Assembly (NCBI RefSeq): GCF_019175385.1
Contig: NC_083344.1
Location: 10,816,725-10,880,724, forward strand
Direction: 5' to 3'
Source of the DNA: Lycium barbarum
Lineage: Eukaryota > Streptophyta > Magnoliopsida > Solanales > Solanaceae
DNA: 64,000 nt
Below the pieces are notes generated by a model that ran no database searches, was not told the origin of the DNA, and saw only the letters and a program-made list of their open reading frames with translations. This document shows, in pieces, positions 1 to 10,036 of the stretch (its first letter is position 1; each line of letters opens with the position of its first letter). The position numbers and the translations under genes were made by a program.

Positions 1-299
1 GTTTGATTTATATTTTTGGTGCGCCCATTCATTAAAAAAAAATTTTTACATCTAACTTTGAACATCTTTAACAAACTTCCTGGCTACGCCACTATTGCAT
101 ATGGACATTTGAACTTATGTTTAAGATTGACAATTAAGTGATGCATAATAACTTTCATAACTTTGTCAGTTAGGAGACTTTGGCTCACAAAGGATAGCAT
201 GTTATTGGTGGTTTATGGTAGTTTATCAATGATTATTTGTGATGGGCTTTAATGATAACTTTTTCTAAGAAAGCCAGTATCACGATGGGAAAATAAATA

Positions 300-930
300 T
301 TGAGAGGTGCAAAGATGGCAATAAGTGAAATTAGTGATGAACCTGGTTATAGTGGCAACAAGTTGTGTAGTAGTGAGCAAGTGAACAAAAAAAGGAGAAA
401 ATAGAGATTGAGATAGAAAATGGATGAGTACATATTTATGTGCGATACATCCTATGTACTGCTGAAAACATGTTTTCTAATAGACAAAAGCAGGACATGC
501 GGCAGAGAGAGCACTAGTGTATCATTGGTAAAAGGGAAATAGACAAATACAAAGTTAACAAGAGTTAAAACCGGATGGGTATCTCTGATGTGAGATACAA
601 CAGGTATAACATTCAATCACATGTTTCAACCATATCCTTTGAAGAAAACATAACTTTCCTTAAAAGATGTTCCTTTTATGTGGACTATCAAGAGATGCAA
701 TAGAAAGAGGTAGTGGTAGTGGGAAAAGAGAATAGAGAAGAACAAAGATGCAAGAGTTAAAACATGGATGAATACAAACTATAAAGTTTTGTGCAACCTA
801 TTTACTACTTAGAACATTTTTACCGATGGAAACTAGCAGGAGAGGCAATAGATGGATGTATGTAAAAAGGAAATAGAAACAAACAAAGATAGAAAGAGTT
901 AGAAATGGACGATACACATCATCTGAGATA
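300..930. repeat. Degenerate tandem array, unit roughly 140-240 bp
   Basis: A recognisable core (an 'acaaagatg' block, then 'caagagttaaaa', then 'atggatgagtaca') recurs near 306, 547, 743 and 882. Two more copies lie apart near 3187 and 3284. Spacing is irregular and the copies are strongly diverged, so this is an old array or dispersed family, not a young satellite. Copies were matched by eye. Confidence 0.5.
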
Positions 931-1423
931 AATCATGTATACATCACAGATGCTATTTATATGGATGCCAAACGGAAACCATCAACCACCCTTTTTTGCA
1001 CTGACCTATTATTGACCATTTATGTTAGTTATTTCTCAACTTTGCCTAAATCAAATGCTCTGTGCTTGGGAATACACGAGTTTTTTTGAGTTATTGGTAT
1101 AGGCAAGAGTTGGAACAAAGTAAGAAATAATTGGTGGCATACAACTCCTCCTTGAATGTGGTGGGTGATTTGTAGATGTTTTGAAGATAAGCAAAAGTCA
1201 ATTGAGAGGATTAAGATTGTATCTTGTTATTTCACTTTTCGTGTAAGAAGGAATATGCAAATGAGTCCGAAATTCACTAGAATTATAGAGTTCCTCTAAT
1301 ATTAGAAGGGGGATATACTTTTTTTTGTGACTTTTACAAAAAATTCTTCACCTACTTTTGTGTCGTTTACGAATATAATTATTACCATTCAAGAAAAGAC
1401 CAAATACATGTGAAGTATCACAC

Positions 1424-1455
1424 GGGTTTAGGGTTTAGGATTTAGGGTTTAGGGT
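1424..1455 (+). repeat. Short telomere-type TTTAGGG tract
   Basis: Four to five units of the plant telomere heptamer TTTAGGG in one run, one unit mutated to TTTAGGA. Such runs occur as interstitial telomeric sequence at old break-repair sites and as telo-boxes in promoters. No gene lies next to it here, so the first reading is favoured. Confidence 0.75.
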
Positions 1456-1715
1456 ATAACGTTCAAAACACATTTTTTGCTCATATGGTTTTTGTTTGAG
1501 AGATTCAGAAGGAAATCTAATCTATGCCCCAATTAGAAGAGTTTGGTTACTCAACCAATACTGAGATAGAGACTATTTCTATTCGTGAATCTCTAGAATT
1601 TTGTAAAAAATAAGCAGATAAAAAATATAATCATTCAGACTGATTCAAAAATTGGTATAACAAATTTTATTAGAGGAATAAAAGCCACTTTGGAACATTG
1701 CTGTGTGGATTGAGG

Positions 1716-1875
1716 TGTAATGACCCAACTCGCTGGTGATATTGTCCACTTTCGGCCTAGGCCCGTACGGCTTTAAAACACGTCACTAGGGTTGTAAGGC
1801 CTATTTATTTATATACCTAGCGTCTCTCTTGTGTTTTGCCGATGTGAGACTTTCCTCCTAAGTTGGGATGTCACA
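1716..1875 (-). repeat. TRIM LTR (3' LTR in element orientation)
   Basis: 160 bp direct repeat. On the minus strand a TATATAAATA-like box (complement of about 1806-1816) gives a plausible Pol II promoter. The minus-strand termini are TG...CA. Confidence 0.8.
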
Positions 1876-2044
1876 TACACCCCCCTATTATGAACTCAGT
1901 ATCCTTGCCAAGGTTTGCCCAACTGCATGGGATTTTCCTAGACTCAGCGCTGAGGTTTATTTCACTTACTCGGGATTTGCCTAAACTCAGTTGAACTTTG
2001 ACCCACCATAAAAAAGCTGACACAAGAGTGACTCTGATACCATC

Positions 2045-2203
2045 TGTAATGACCCAATTCGCTAGTAATATTGTCCTCTTTGGTCCTAGGTCCGCACGTC
2101 TTTAAAGCGAGTCACTGGGGTGTAAGGGCTGCTTACTTATATACCCAACTTCTTTCTTGTATTTTGCCGATGTGGGACTTTCCTCTTAAACCGGGATGTC
2201 ATA
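2045..2203 (-). repeat. TRIM LTR (5' LTR in element orientation)
   Basis: 159 bp copy of the same repeat, with scattered substitutions relative to 1716-1875. The primer-binding site sits 2 nt inside it. The outer terminus on the minus strand reads TATGACATCC rather than TGTGACATCC, a single change. Confidence 0.8.
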
Positions 2204-5127
2204 TAAGGAGATTTGGGAAATTAGTAGAGGGATTCAGGTTAGGTATACCCATATTTGATGGGATGGGAACACATTAGCAGATTCTCTAGGTAATCATACA
2301 CTAGATAAAGGGAATTTTATGTGCCACAATTTTATGGAATTGGAGAGTGCACAAAGGAGGATCATCAATAGTGATAAATCACATGTACCACATTTGAGGA
2401 TTAGGAATATGAAATGAGAAAATCATGAAGTGCAAATGCAAATACCAACATAGGAATCAAATGCAGAAAGATCAGAAAGAGGGTCAAACAAAAAATAGAT
2501 AGTCACAGTAGAGGAGGAGAGATCTGAAAAGAAAATTAAGCATGTGGGCAAAGTCACTACATGGAAAGCTAATACGCAGAGGAAACAAAGCAGCTAGAAA
2601 TAGAAAGGTCACAAATTCACAAATCAGAAGGTTCAAAGAAGTTGTAGTTTCACACATCTAAGAGTCTATGAAAGAGATCTCACCTTTTCCAGATTCAGCA
2701 GGAGGTGAAGCAAAATCAAAGTTGATGAAGGGTTACAAAGTAGATCTGGAAGTATTTTAGCTAGATCGAGCTTGGATCGTATATAAAGTTGCAAGAAAAC
2801 AATTTTCAGGTGATATGCAGAGCAAATTAAAGATAAAATATGAGAGGAAAAGAGTCGGTCACTTGAGCACTGCCAAGTCGAAGAGAAGAGGAAGAAACAT
2901 GCATATACAACTACAAATGTGGGAAATAGGCAAGCAAAGGCACAAAGAAGCTCAAGAAAAGATTGGAGAAGGATGAAATCCAACTCAATGTGAGGAATAA
3001 ACGAATAAGGAGAGCCAACATTGTAGAGAAATCATAACAAATCTAGGGTTTTCACAAACCATTTACTTTCCCATTTTTTTAAGCTTTTTGTTTTTATTTA
3101 TTTGGACCTTTTGCGATTTGAACCTCTTTCTTTTTTATTAATAAAAAATAGCCCCTCACGGTTTTAATTTTAAAAAATGTATAAAAACAAAGATGCAAGA
3201 GTTAAAAATGGATTATAATGTTCAAAACACGTGAGGTGAGAAAACGAGAGGTAGTGCATTCATGAGAATAGGGAAATAGAGAAAAACAAAGATGGCAGGA
3301 ATTAGAAATAGATGAGTACAACTTCATGTGATATACATTGTGCAAAACATTCAAATCACGTGCTTTGAAAGCATCCATTTGGATAATAAATAGCTTTCAT
3401 AAAAGAGATTCCTTTGATGGAGATTAGCAATACATTAGCTGAGGAAAAACCTAGGATTTGAAGGCAGCAATGGCCCACTAAATTTTTTGAAGTATTTCTA
3501 GAGTTAAGAATCAAAACCGGCCATCTAACACGAGCAAAAATTAAGCAGCCGACTTGACCAGTGCCCCCAACCAACCTTTGTGTTTTTGGGGTGCTTAATC
3601 AAATATATATTCTCTCTTTGATGTATATATATATTCCGAGATTACTGGGGTCCAGCAACTCTCTTATCGTATACATAGGTCACCTCTATATATTAGTAGT
3701 GGAGAGAGGTAGTGATAAGAATCGGGATACTTGAACAAAACAAGATTATAATGCGGAAGCCAAAATACGAAGATTAAAGACAAGAATGTAAAGATAGGAG
3801 AAATTCAAGAATAAAATCCCCAAATTTCAAGATTAAGTGATAAGAACCCTAATTGGTCTTAGTATTCAAAATTAGCGGATTAAGTCTAATTAAGATACTA
3901 ATAGAGTCAATTTAAGAACTTATATCAAAAGGTGATCTAGATCTCTATTTCGAATAAATTAGAGACAATAATTAGTATAAGACTAATTACCTTCTTTAAT
4001 TTACGAATAAGAACCAAAGATATCAAGTACGAATTAATCTCACCTCCAAAAACAAGTTTAAAATCAAATGTGCGTACAAGCATCTTTGTCCTTTTATTTC
4101 TGAACTTGGCACAACTTAAATAAAAATAACCGACAATAAGGTTTTCTTCCTTTAACACTAACCCCACCAAGTGTCACCAAATAAGGTAACACTGCCCTGT
4201 ATTTTCTGGGGCAAATCTGTTGACAATTCTCCACGCATGTCCTTCCAAAGTTGGGTAAGTGATCTTCAAGAGCATCTCCCCGATCAGTTCTTCCTAGCAT
4301 CCCTCAATCAAATCCATAATTGTTGTAGATGCATCGATATAGTTTGAGTTTACAATTACTAGTTCTAATGTACTAAATTTCAAAACTTCCCTTATTGCTC
4401 ACCAAGATATGATTTTATAATGTCGCTTGAAGAAATATTATAGTGGTTTGCCAGCTATATTTTGGTTAGTGCTGCCCTCATCAAGATAGTACAAACCTAT
4501 GGGTGTTGAAGCGTGTGCCTTGGGACCTTGGTGCTTGCCCGAAGTGTTTTTTTATGGGATGTAAAATGCCTATTGCTCTACACTTAATTTCAAGGCTTAA
4601 GCTGCTATGATGACATTTAAGTGTTCGTGAAAATTTTTGGTTATAACAATTCGTTGAATTTCGTAGTCACACTTGGAACTCCTTGACATAGTGGTATTTT
4701 CTGGAAATCGATGTGTGTTTGTGTGTAATAAGTAGCCTTTCTAGAAATTTTTTGAACAAAGAAAGTTAAAATCAAAGCCTGATGAAGATTGTTACTCTGT
4801 TAGCGAGTGTCTTCTGGTTATTCATTTATTAAAGGTCATTCATTTGACTTATAATGGACATGAAACTATCCTTTTATTCCATCTGGAACCAACCTTTACA
4901 AATGCACGTGGGTGAAAGATCTTTAATATTTAGTGTGTTTTGTTTTTTTGTGATCTGAAAATATCGATTTCTTAGTTTGAAAGTTCACTTATTTTTCGGC
5001 AGGATAGGAATTAAGGAGAGGAAGCCAAAAAAAAAAGATTTTTTGACTGAAATGGTGTCTTTGAGGAACAAATCCAACAAATGGGTTTGTCAGAAATTTA
5101 GTAACTTAAATGGTTAAAACGCATGCC
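2204..5127. other. Non-genic AT-rich stretch
   Basis: No open frame here shows a recognisable domain or coding bias. Two stray copies of the 300-930 repeat core lie near 3187 and 3284. The longest frame (2666-2983, minus) is a low-complexity hydrophobic string with no recognisable family. I can assign nothing further. Confidence 0.55.
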
Positions 5128-5210
5128 TAGTAGAGGACCTTCAATGTGCAACTTTCACTTCTAAAAATAAATGATCCGTTAAATATATTTACACTGAAGG
5201 TGCTCTACTA
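5128..5210. repeat. Small inverted repeat, MITE-like hairpin
   Basis: The 20-bp arms 5128-5147 and 5191-5210 are inverted copies matching at 18 of 20 positions, separated by 43 bp. The hairpin abuts the point where homology to the neighbouring LTR ends. No clear target duplication is seen, so it may be a tiny MITE or a foldback left by repair. Confidence 0.5.
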
Positions 5211-7097
5211 TCCATGAGTCTTCAGTGTATATTGCTGCGGAACGTGCAGCCCGATCCATTTATCCATATATCCCGCGTCCGGGCATCCTGCGTCCGGGAC
5301 GATATCATATTATATCAACTGATCAGGTGGTTACGCATATATAACGCTCTCGCCCTTTTTCCAATATTCCCCATATATATATATAAATATATATATATTA
5401 TATACATATATCATATAAGTAGCATGCAGGAGATCCCAAGGAAGGTTATGTCTCTATCGGAGTGACGTAAGGTCGGTAACCTCCGATTATATTATGGAAT
5501 AATCATGGTCGCTTTGTCTCACCTTGAAGGAACAATTATTATAAGGTGAGACTATCAATGAAGAATAGCATTATGAGAACGTAGAATAAGATCATAAATC
5601 TCATAAGGCATCAATTCATATACTTTGGAATCTTTAAAAAAAAAATAGTCATCCTCCATGAATAAAATTGAGAAATCTAGGAATAGCTCAACATTCTTAT
5701 ATCGTCATTGAAATCGTAAACTTGGAACCTTTAAACCTGGAATCATCATCATCATAATCATCGTAGGAAAATATTCTCATCTTTGACGTCATCATTATGA
5801 TTGTCAAAAAAATAGTTCATCGTTGTTATCATAAGAGCTCACTGAGCTATAAATCTCTGATTTAGAAAATGCGAACATTTTGGAAAACATTTATGAATTA
5901 TTAGGAACGGAATTATGCCTTGGAGTCAAAAACTTCTAACTTTTGGAAACAAAGAAGTTATGAAACCATTTATGAAATCATACCATAGGAAACATGCCTT
6001 TGAAAGAAAGGGGCAAGCCTTAACATACCTTTCGGTCGCCTTAGTCGTTCAACGTTTATCCTTCCAAGCTCGTAAATCTACATATAAACCGTTCATACTA
6101 TTATTAGACTCATCTTCATAGGTCTGTCTTAAGCCCTCAAACTAACTCTTTCTAGAATCTGCTGAAATTTCGACAGCATCTCCCCCGTTTATATGCCTAG
6201 CCCGAAATTATAATTCAGCAACCAACAACAACAACAACAACGACAATCACATCATTTCCAACACCAATATGTACCATAAAACACCCCACACGATGTTTTC
6301 CTAATTTTCACAACCAACCAACTCGCTATACAATTATTTAACGACTTTATCTCCGTAAATAAACCAAAATTAACATTAATAATAGGAGATTCATACCTTA
6401 TTCTTGTTAAAACAAAGATATCTTCAATATCTACCTTGAATCCACCGCAAAACCATACTAGAATCACATCCATGCGTTTATCCGAGCTTTGATTAATACT
6501 CTGTCACTTGAAAATTGCTTATTTTTTGTTTCCCTCTCTCTCTCTCTCTTCAAAAATCTGGAAATTTCTGGGCTAAATCTGCTGAAAAAGGGGGGTTCTT
6601 ACCCTTTTTATTCGGGTCAAATTCGGGTCGGGTTCACTGTAGCATTTTACTGTAGTATCACTGTAGCAGTCTGTGCTGTAGCAGTACTGTAGCACGCGTT
6701 TCTGCTCTGTCATCTGAACTTGTAACGTCCATAATTCTCCACTCCGAAGTCCAATCGATAAGAGGTTTGTTGCTTTGGAAACTAGACTCGACGAACTTCA
6801 TTCTAGGCCTTTGTTTCACCTTAAAACACTTCATATGCTAAGAGTTATTCTTCCCCTGAGTTGGACCAAAGTTTTCACACAAAACATTACCAATCCTTTC
6901 TCCAAAGTCGTACTACTTCATTTCTTCCACTCATTTCCTTATGAAACCTTCTGGTATATCTTATATACATCCTTCACTTATTAAATATACTTAATAATGC
7001 TTGCTCCTTATATTCCAAAGTGGTTTTACTTATCCCTAACTCAACGTACTTATGTTTCAAATTTGATAAGTGCTCTTCGAAGATACGGAGCGTAACA
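5211..7097 (-). mobile_element. LTR remnant, same superfamily as element A
   Basis: On the minus strand the LTR starts TGTTACGCTCC at 7097. It shares a chain of blocks with the A LTRs (29566-32088): the AATGAAGTTCGTCGAGTCTA block, the TTACGAGCTTGGAAGGATAA block and the GGTATGTTAAGG block. It also shares a GGGCGAG.GCGTTATATA block and a GATCAG block further in. The order is conserved but the sequence is clearly diverged, so this is a sister family. Homology stops near 5211-5230, so the 3' end is lost. Confidence 0.7.
6601..6694 (-). promoter_or_regulatory. LTR promoter: five ACTGTAGCA-type repeats before a TATA-like box
   Basis: Five ACTGTAGCA/ACTGTAGTA-type copies on the plus strand lie at about 6635-6644, 6649-6657, 6659-6669, 6675-6684 and 6685-6694. 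In the minus (LTR) orientation they lie immediately upstream of a GAATAAAAAGGG box (complement of 6601-6613). Placement fits a U3 activator cluster. The function is inferred from position only. Confidence 0.5.
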
Positions 7098-7130
7098 TCC
7101 TTCCCCCTTAAAAACATTCGTCCTCGAATG
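7098..7130 (-). other. Polypurine tract with adjacent inverted repeat
   Basis: Complement reads CATTCGAGGACGAATG, then a TTTTTAAGGGGGAAGGA polypurine tract, then the LTR start. The arrangement marks the plus-strand priming site of reverse transcription, and it is conserved at 36541-36574. Confidence 0.7.
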
Positions 7131-8160
7131 TTGTAGTTTACAACCCACAACACCATCTTTGATTCGTTAGAACAATTATTTTTCCTTTAGGGTCCGATTA
7201 CCATTTGCTTAAACAATAACTTGGGTCAGTCTCTTCTAATTCTTTCTTAACTCTTTTATTGCCTTCAGCCATCTTCTTTCACTTCTTTGTCCTCATGTAC
7301 ATGATCAGAAATTAACTAGCATCTCGCTCTTGTTCTTTCTCCATTATGGTAGTCTTGACTTACCGTGCCATAACTATTCATCGTCCTGTAAGTACTCTTT
7401 TCTTTTCATTTTTTTTCGCTCCTTGTTTCCTTGTTAGTGGGCAGCTACCTTTCTCTCTCTGCGGTGCCCTCTTTGCGTTTACTCCTTCGGTGCCATCTCG
7501 GGCTATCCTTTTTGTACCCGTTGATCTTAGATATACACTGTACTGTCTTTTCCTTCTTTTTTTTTTGTAGTCCCTTAGTCAGGCTCTCTAATCCTTACAT
7601 CCTTGTCGCCATCTTTTTTACCCTTACATTCCAAATGTTTACCCAGCATAACTGTGTCGCTAGTGAACCTAATGGTTATGTTCCTTTCTAAGGCCAGTAT
7701 ATCATTATCCGAAATATGTATATACGTAATGTTTCTTCGCCATTTATTATCCTTCGCAGTCTAGTTACACTTATGGCAAACTTATAATCTGAGTTTAACT
7801 AATTTCATAGCTCGCAACATCTTTGAGCTCCTGCTACAACTTTTTCTTTACTTCCTTCCCTCACATCTATCAATACAATCCCAGAAGAATAGGACTACGT
7901 CAATTCTTCTATTATGACTCTCTTGCAATGCAAGTATACTTATCTTTGATTTCCTTGTATCTGCGATTGTCTTGTCAGTCGTTATTCCTTATTGGCCTTC
8001 CGGTGTGGCCTTCTTACAATTGTAGTTGGGCATAGCTTCACGTTGACGGTTCATATAAGTCCATAGCATATGCTCTCATGTTCAGTATAATTAGTGGTCC
8101 ATGAAATATTTTCTAATATCCGGTGAACTCTTTTATTTCCATTCATAGGAGCAGCGTTCT
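7098..8160 (-). mobile_element. Interior 3' part of the 5211-7097 element
   Basis: A minus-strand polypurine tract (complement of 7098-7114) abuts the LTR. Next to it is the inverted repeat CATTCG..CGAATG (7115-7130), preceded by a TTGTAA.CTACAA block also found before the 3' LTR of element A (about 36527-36556). No gag or pol remnant is visible in the interior. The right boundary against the next LTR is approximate. Confidence 0.5.
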
Positions 8161-8971
8161 TTCTTTCTTTCAAAAATTTCCAAACTACCAATCGTTGTTC
8201 CTTTTATTACAATTGTCATTGAAGAAGATTTCCAAAATCTTGAATTCTTGAACCTTGAGATGGGTTTTCTTAAAAACCCTAGTTTAGGAACAATGATTTC
8301 TTAGATTATTAGAGTATATGTTAGAATTGAGTTAGAAGGGTTTGGATTGACTTACCTTGATGTTTTGGATTGTTGCTAGGGCTTGGAATTGTGAATAATG
8401 AAATAAAAGAACTCAAGGCCTGAAATTTATACAAAAGTGAGGCGGAAGTTATATGGACATATTATACGGTCCGTATAAAGTTATACGGTCCGTATAATAT
8501 GACCATATTTTATCATGGCTGAAAAAAGAACGTCGATTTGAAGTTTCATGAAGTACGGACAAGTTATACGGTCCGTATAAAATTATATGGGCCGTATAAC
8601 CAGTTCGTATAACATGACCAGTGAACAAACTACTCTGTAATCCTTCAGTAAAATGGCCATAACTTTTTGTACATACGTCCCCTTGACCCCCATAATATAC
8701 TGTTCGAAAGGTATTGCAAAGGGATACAACTTTCATTTAGGAAGTTTTCCCAAATTCCTAATTAATAAAGGGGATATGGTGGTTGGAAGTAAGACCTTCT
8801 ACAAACTCACTTGTAAACATGCCCCGTAGAGTGGCTTCCAACTTTGCTCTGCCCAAAGACATTCCTTATGACTTGATTAGTTTTCAAAACACTTCCTATA
8901 ACCCTCATATTGGTTCCATTATATTATCATCTTATGAGTCAAACCTACGCCCGAAGCTACGAGGTGTTACA
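8160..8971 (-). mobile_element. 5' portion of an LTR of a third family
   Basis: Read on the minus strand it begins TGTAACACCTCG at 8971, a canonical LTR start. It continues through a palindrome cluster (8462-8599), a TATA box TTTGTATAAATTTC (complement of 8422-8435) and a splice-donor-like AAGGTAAGTC (complement around 8350-8357). Its right end cuts into a plus-strand Tekay-type LTR whose sequence resumes at 8972, so it was probably an insertion there. The downstream end is lost and the left boundary is approximate. Confidence 0.6.
8422..8599 (-). promoter_or_regulatory. LTR promoter with four 17-bp palindromes and TATA box
   Basis: Near-identical copies of TTATACGGTCCGTATAA sit at 8462-8478, 8481-8497, 8564-8580 and 8583-8599 (the last variant TTATATGGGCCGTATAA). 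They form two pairs, the pairs offset by exactly 102 bp. Each is palindromic except for its central base. In LTR orientation they precede the TATA box at 8425-8431. They could be dimeric transcription-factor sites, which is inference. Confidence 0.6.
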
Positions 8972-9888
8972 GCTCAGAGGAAAGGAAAGGCTAAGAAGTG
9001 ATTGTTTGTGTTATTATTTTTCGGCCTTCCAGGTAGGTTATGGTTTACCCTATGGTGAGACTTCATTTAGAGAAGCTATATTTAGATGATATTGTCGAGA
9101 AAGCATGTAAACCTTCGAGTATGAAGTTAGGTTGGATATTGTCTTAGGTTGGGCCCTGTTGTGTGATTGGGGTTAGCCACCCCGTTGTGTTGTGATTTGA
9201 TTTGTTCTATTGTTGTTGGTTTGATGGCACTTGATGATTGTAGATATTGGAGACTATTGATAAATCTTCATCATAACATTGTAGTATCTTACTTGTTGAC
9301 GTTTGATATGAGAATAGTGTTCTATATGGCTTGTGTAGCTTTTTTCACGATATTGTTGGCATACCCATGCTTGGTACTTGTGATATTGATCTGATCGTTG
9401 ATGTTGAACTCATGCATTGCACGCATTCTCATCCTTCATGATATACTGTTGATACATTAATGATACTTGAGGAAGCACTGTGATGAGCTGGGCTCAGTTG
9501 AATGAGAGTGACGTGAGGATCGATATCCGATGTTGTTCCGGAATCGTGGTTGTTTGGTAGCAAATTTCGATAGTTGGCCGGGATCGTGAGGTAGCGGCAT
9601 CCACTTTGTTTCAAGACCGTGAGGTACATGGACTCCGCGGGTCCACCATATAGGTTGTGCTACCGAGACGTTTATACTTTCATCCGGAATAAATATGTAC
9701 ACAGTATTGCATTGCATTCGCATTTCATACATTATTGCATTGCATTGCATTATGGCTTTATGTTGATGATCTGGTGATACACTTGTGTTATTTGGATTCA
9801 GATTGATTATATTGAGACTTGGCACACTTGTGATTAGATATTGTAACCTAGGTGACGACGTGTACCTCGTTTCTGATTTGTGTTGATT
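8972..9888 (+). mobile_element. Tekay-type LTR fragment (middle to 3' part)
   Basis: It follows the same series of blocks as the B LTRs: 'ggttatggttta', 'gtgagact', 'gcatgtaaaccttcgagt', 'ttaggttgggccctgttg', then the minisatellite-like and 'gcattgcatt' sections. The left edge is cut by the 8971 LTR end and the right edge by the RT scrap at 9893. No palindrome cluster is left, since the U3 part is missing. Confidence 0.7.
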
Positions 9889-9892
9889 TTTC

Positions 9893-10036
9893 AGCTGGCG
9901 ATAATCAATGCACATCCTCATGGATCCATCTTTCTTCTTCACAAATAACACATGAGTACCCCAAGGGGAGAGACTCAGTCTAATAAACCCCTTGCTCAAT
10001 AAATCCCACAATTGCTCCTTAAGCTCTCTCAACTCA
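9893..10036 (-). pseudogene. Reverse transcriptase fragment (chromovirus)
   Basis: The minus strand encodes a short stretch of Ty3/gypsy RT with the motifs [31 protein letters not shown] and [10 protein letters not shown]. These are the N-terminal RT motifs of a chromovirus and are close to the matching part of element B (17281-17430). It is only about 145 bp, opposite in orientation to the LTR pieces that flank it, and far from any PBS, protease or RNase H. It therefore looks like captured filler or a rearrangement remnant rather than part of a standing element. No catalytic Asp motif is included. An open frame runs on into flanking LTR sequence by chance. Confidence 0.85.

Larger units (their letters stand above)
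1..1715. other. Non-genic flank with degenerate repeats
   Basis: No open reading frame of convincing length or composition is visible on either strand. The stretch is AT-rich and purine-rich on the plus strand. It holds a degenerate tandem array (about 300-930) and a short telomere-type repeat (1424-1455), listed separately. I see no coding, RNA gene or intact transposon here. Confidence 0.6.
1716..2203 (-). mobile_element. TRIM (miniature LTR retrotransposon), complete
   Basis: Two direct repeats of about 160 bp (1716-1875 and 2045-2203) enclose only 169 bp. Read on the minus strand each repeat begins TGTGACATCCC or similar and ends GGGTCATTACA. Immediately inside the upstream one lies TGGTATCAGAGT (2031-2042 on the plus strand as its complement), the usual initiator tRNA-Met primer-binding site. 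A G-rich polypurine tract (complement of 1876-1890) abuts the other LTR. Flanking pentamers tgagg (1711-1715) and taagg (2204-2208) look like a target-site duplication with one change. There is no coding capacity, so movement would need enzymes in trans. It lacks the 5S-rRNA-like block of Cassandra TRIMs. Confidence 0.85.

Noticed and set aside
1716..2203. TRIM considered as Cassandra with a 5S-like promoter
   Set aside because: No 5S rRNA-like A-box, intermediate element or C-box can be read in the LTR.
2666..2983. 105-codon minus-strand frame with hydrophobic, Phe/Leu/Ser-rich sequence
   Set aside because: Low complexity, no recognisable family, and complementary to purine-rich DNA, which gives such frames by chance.
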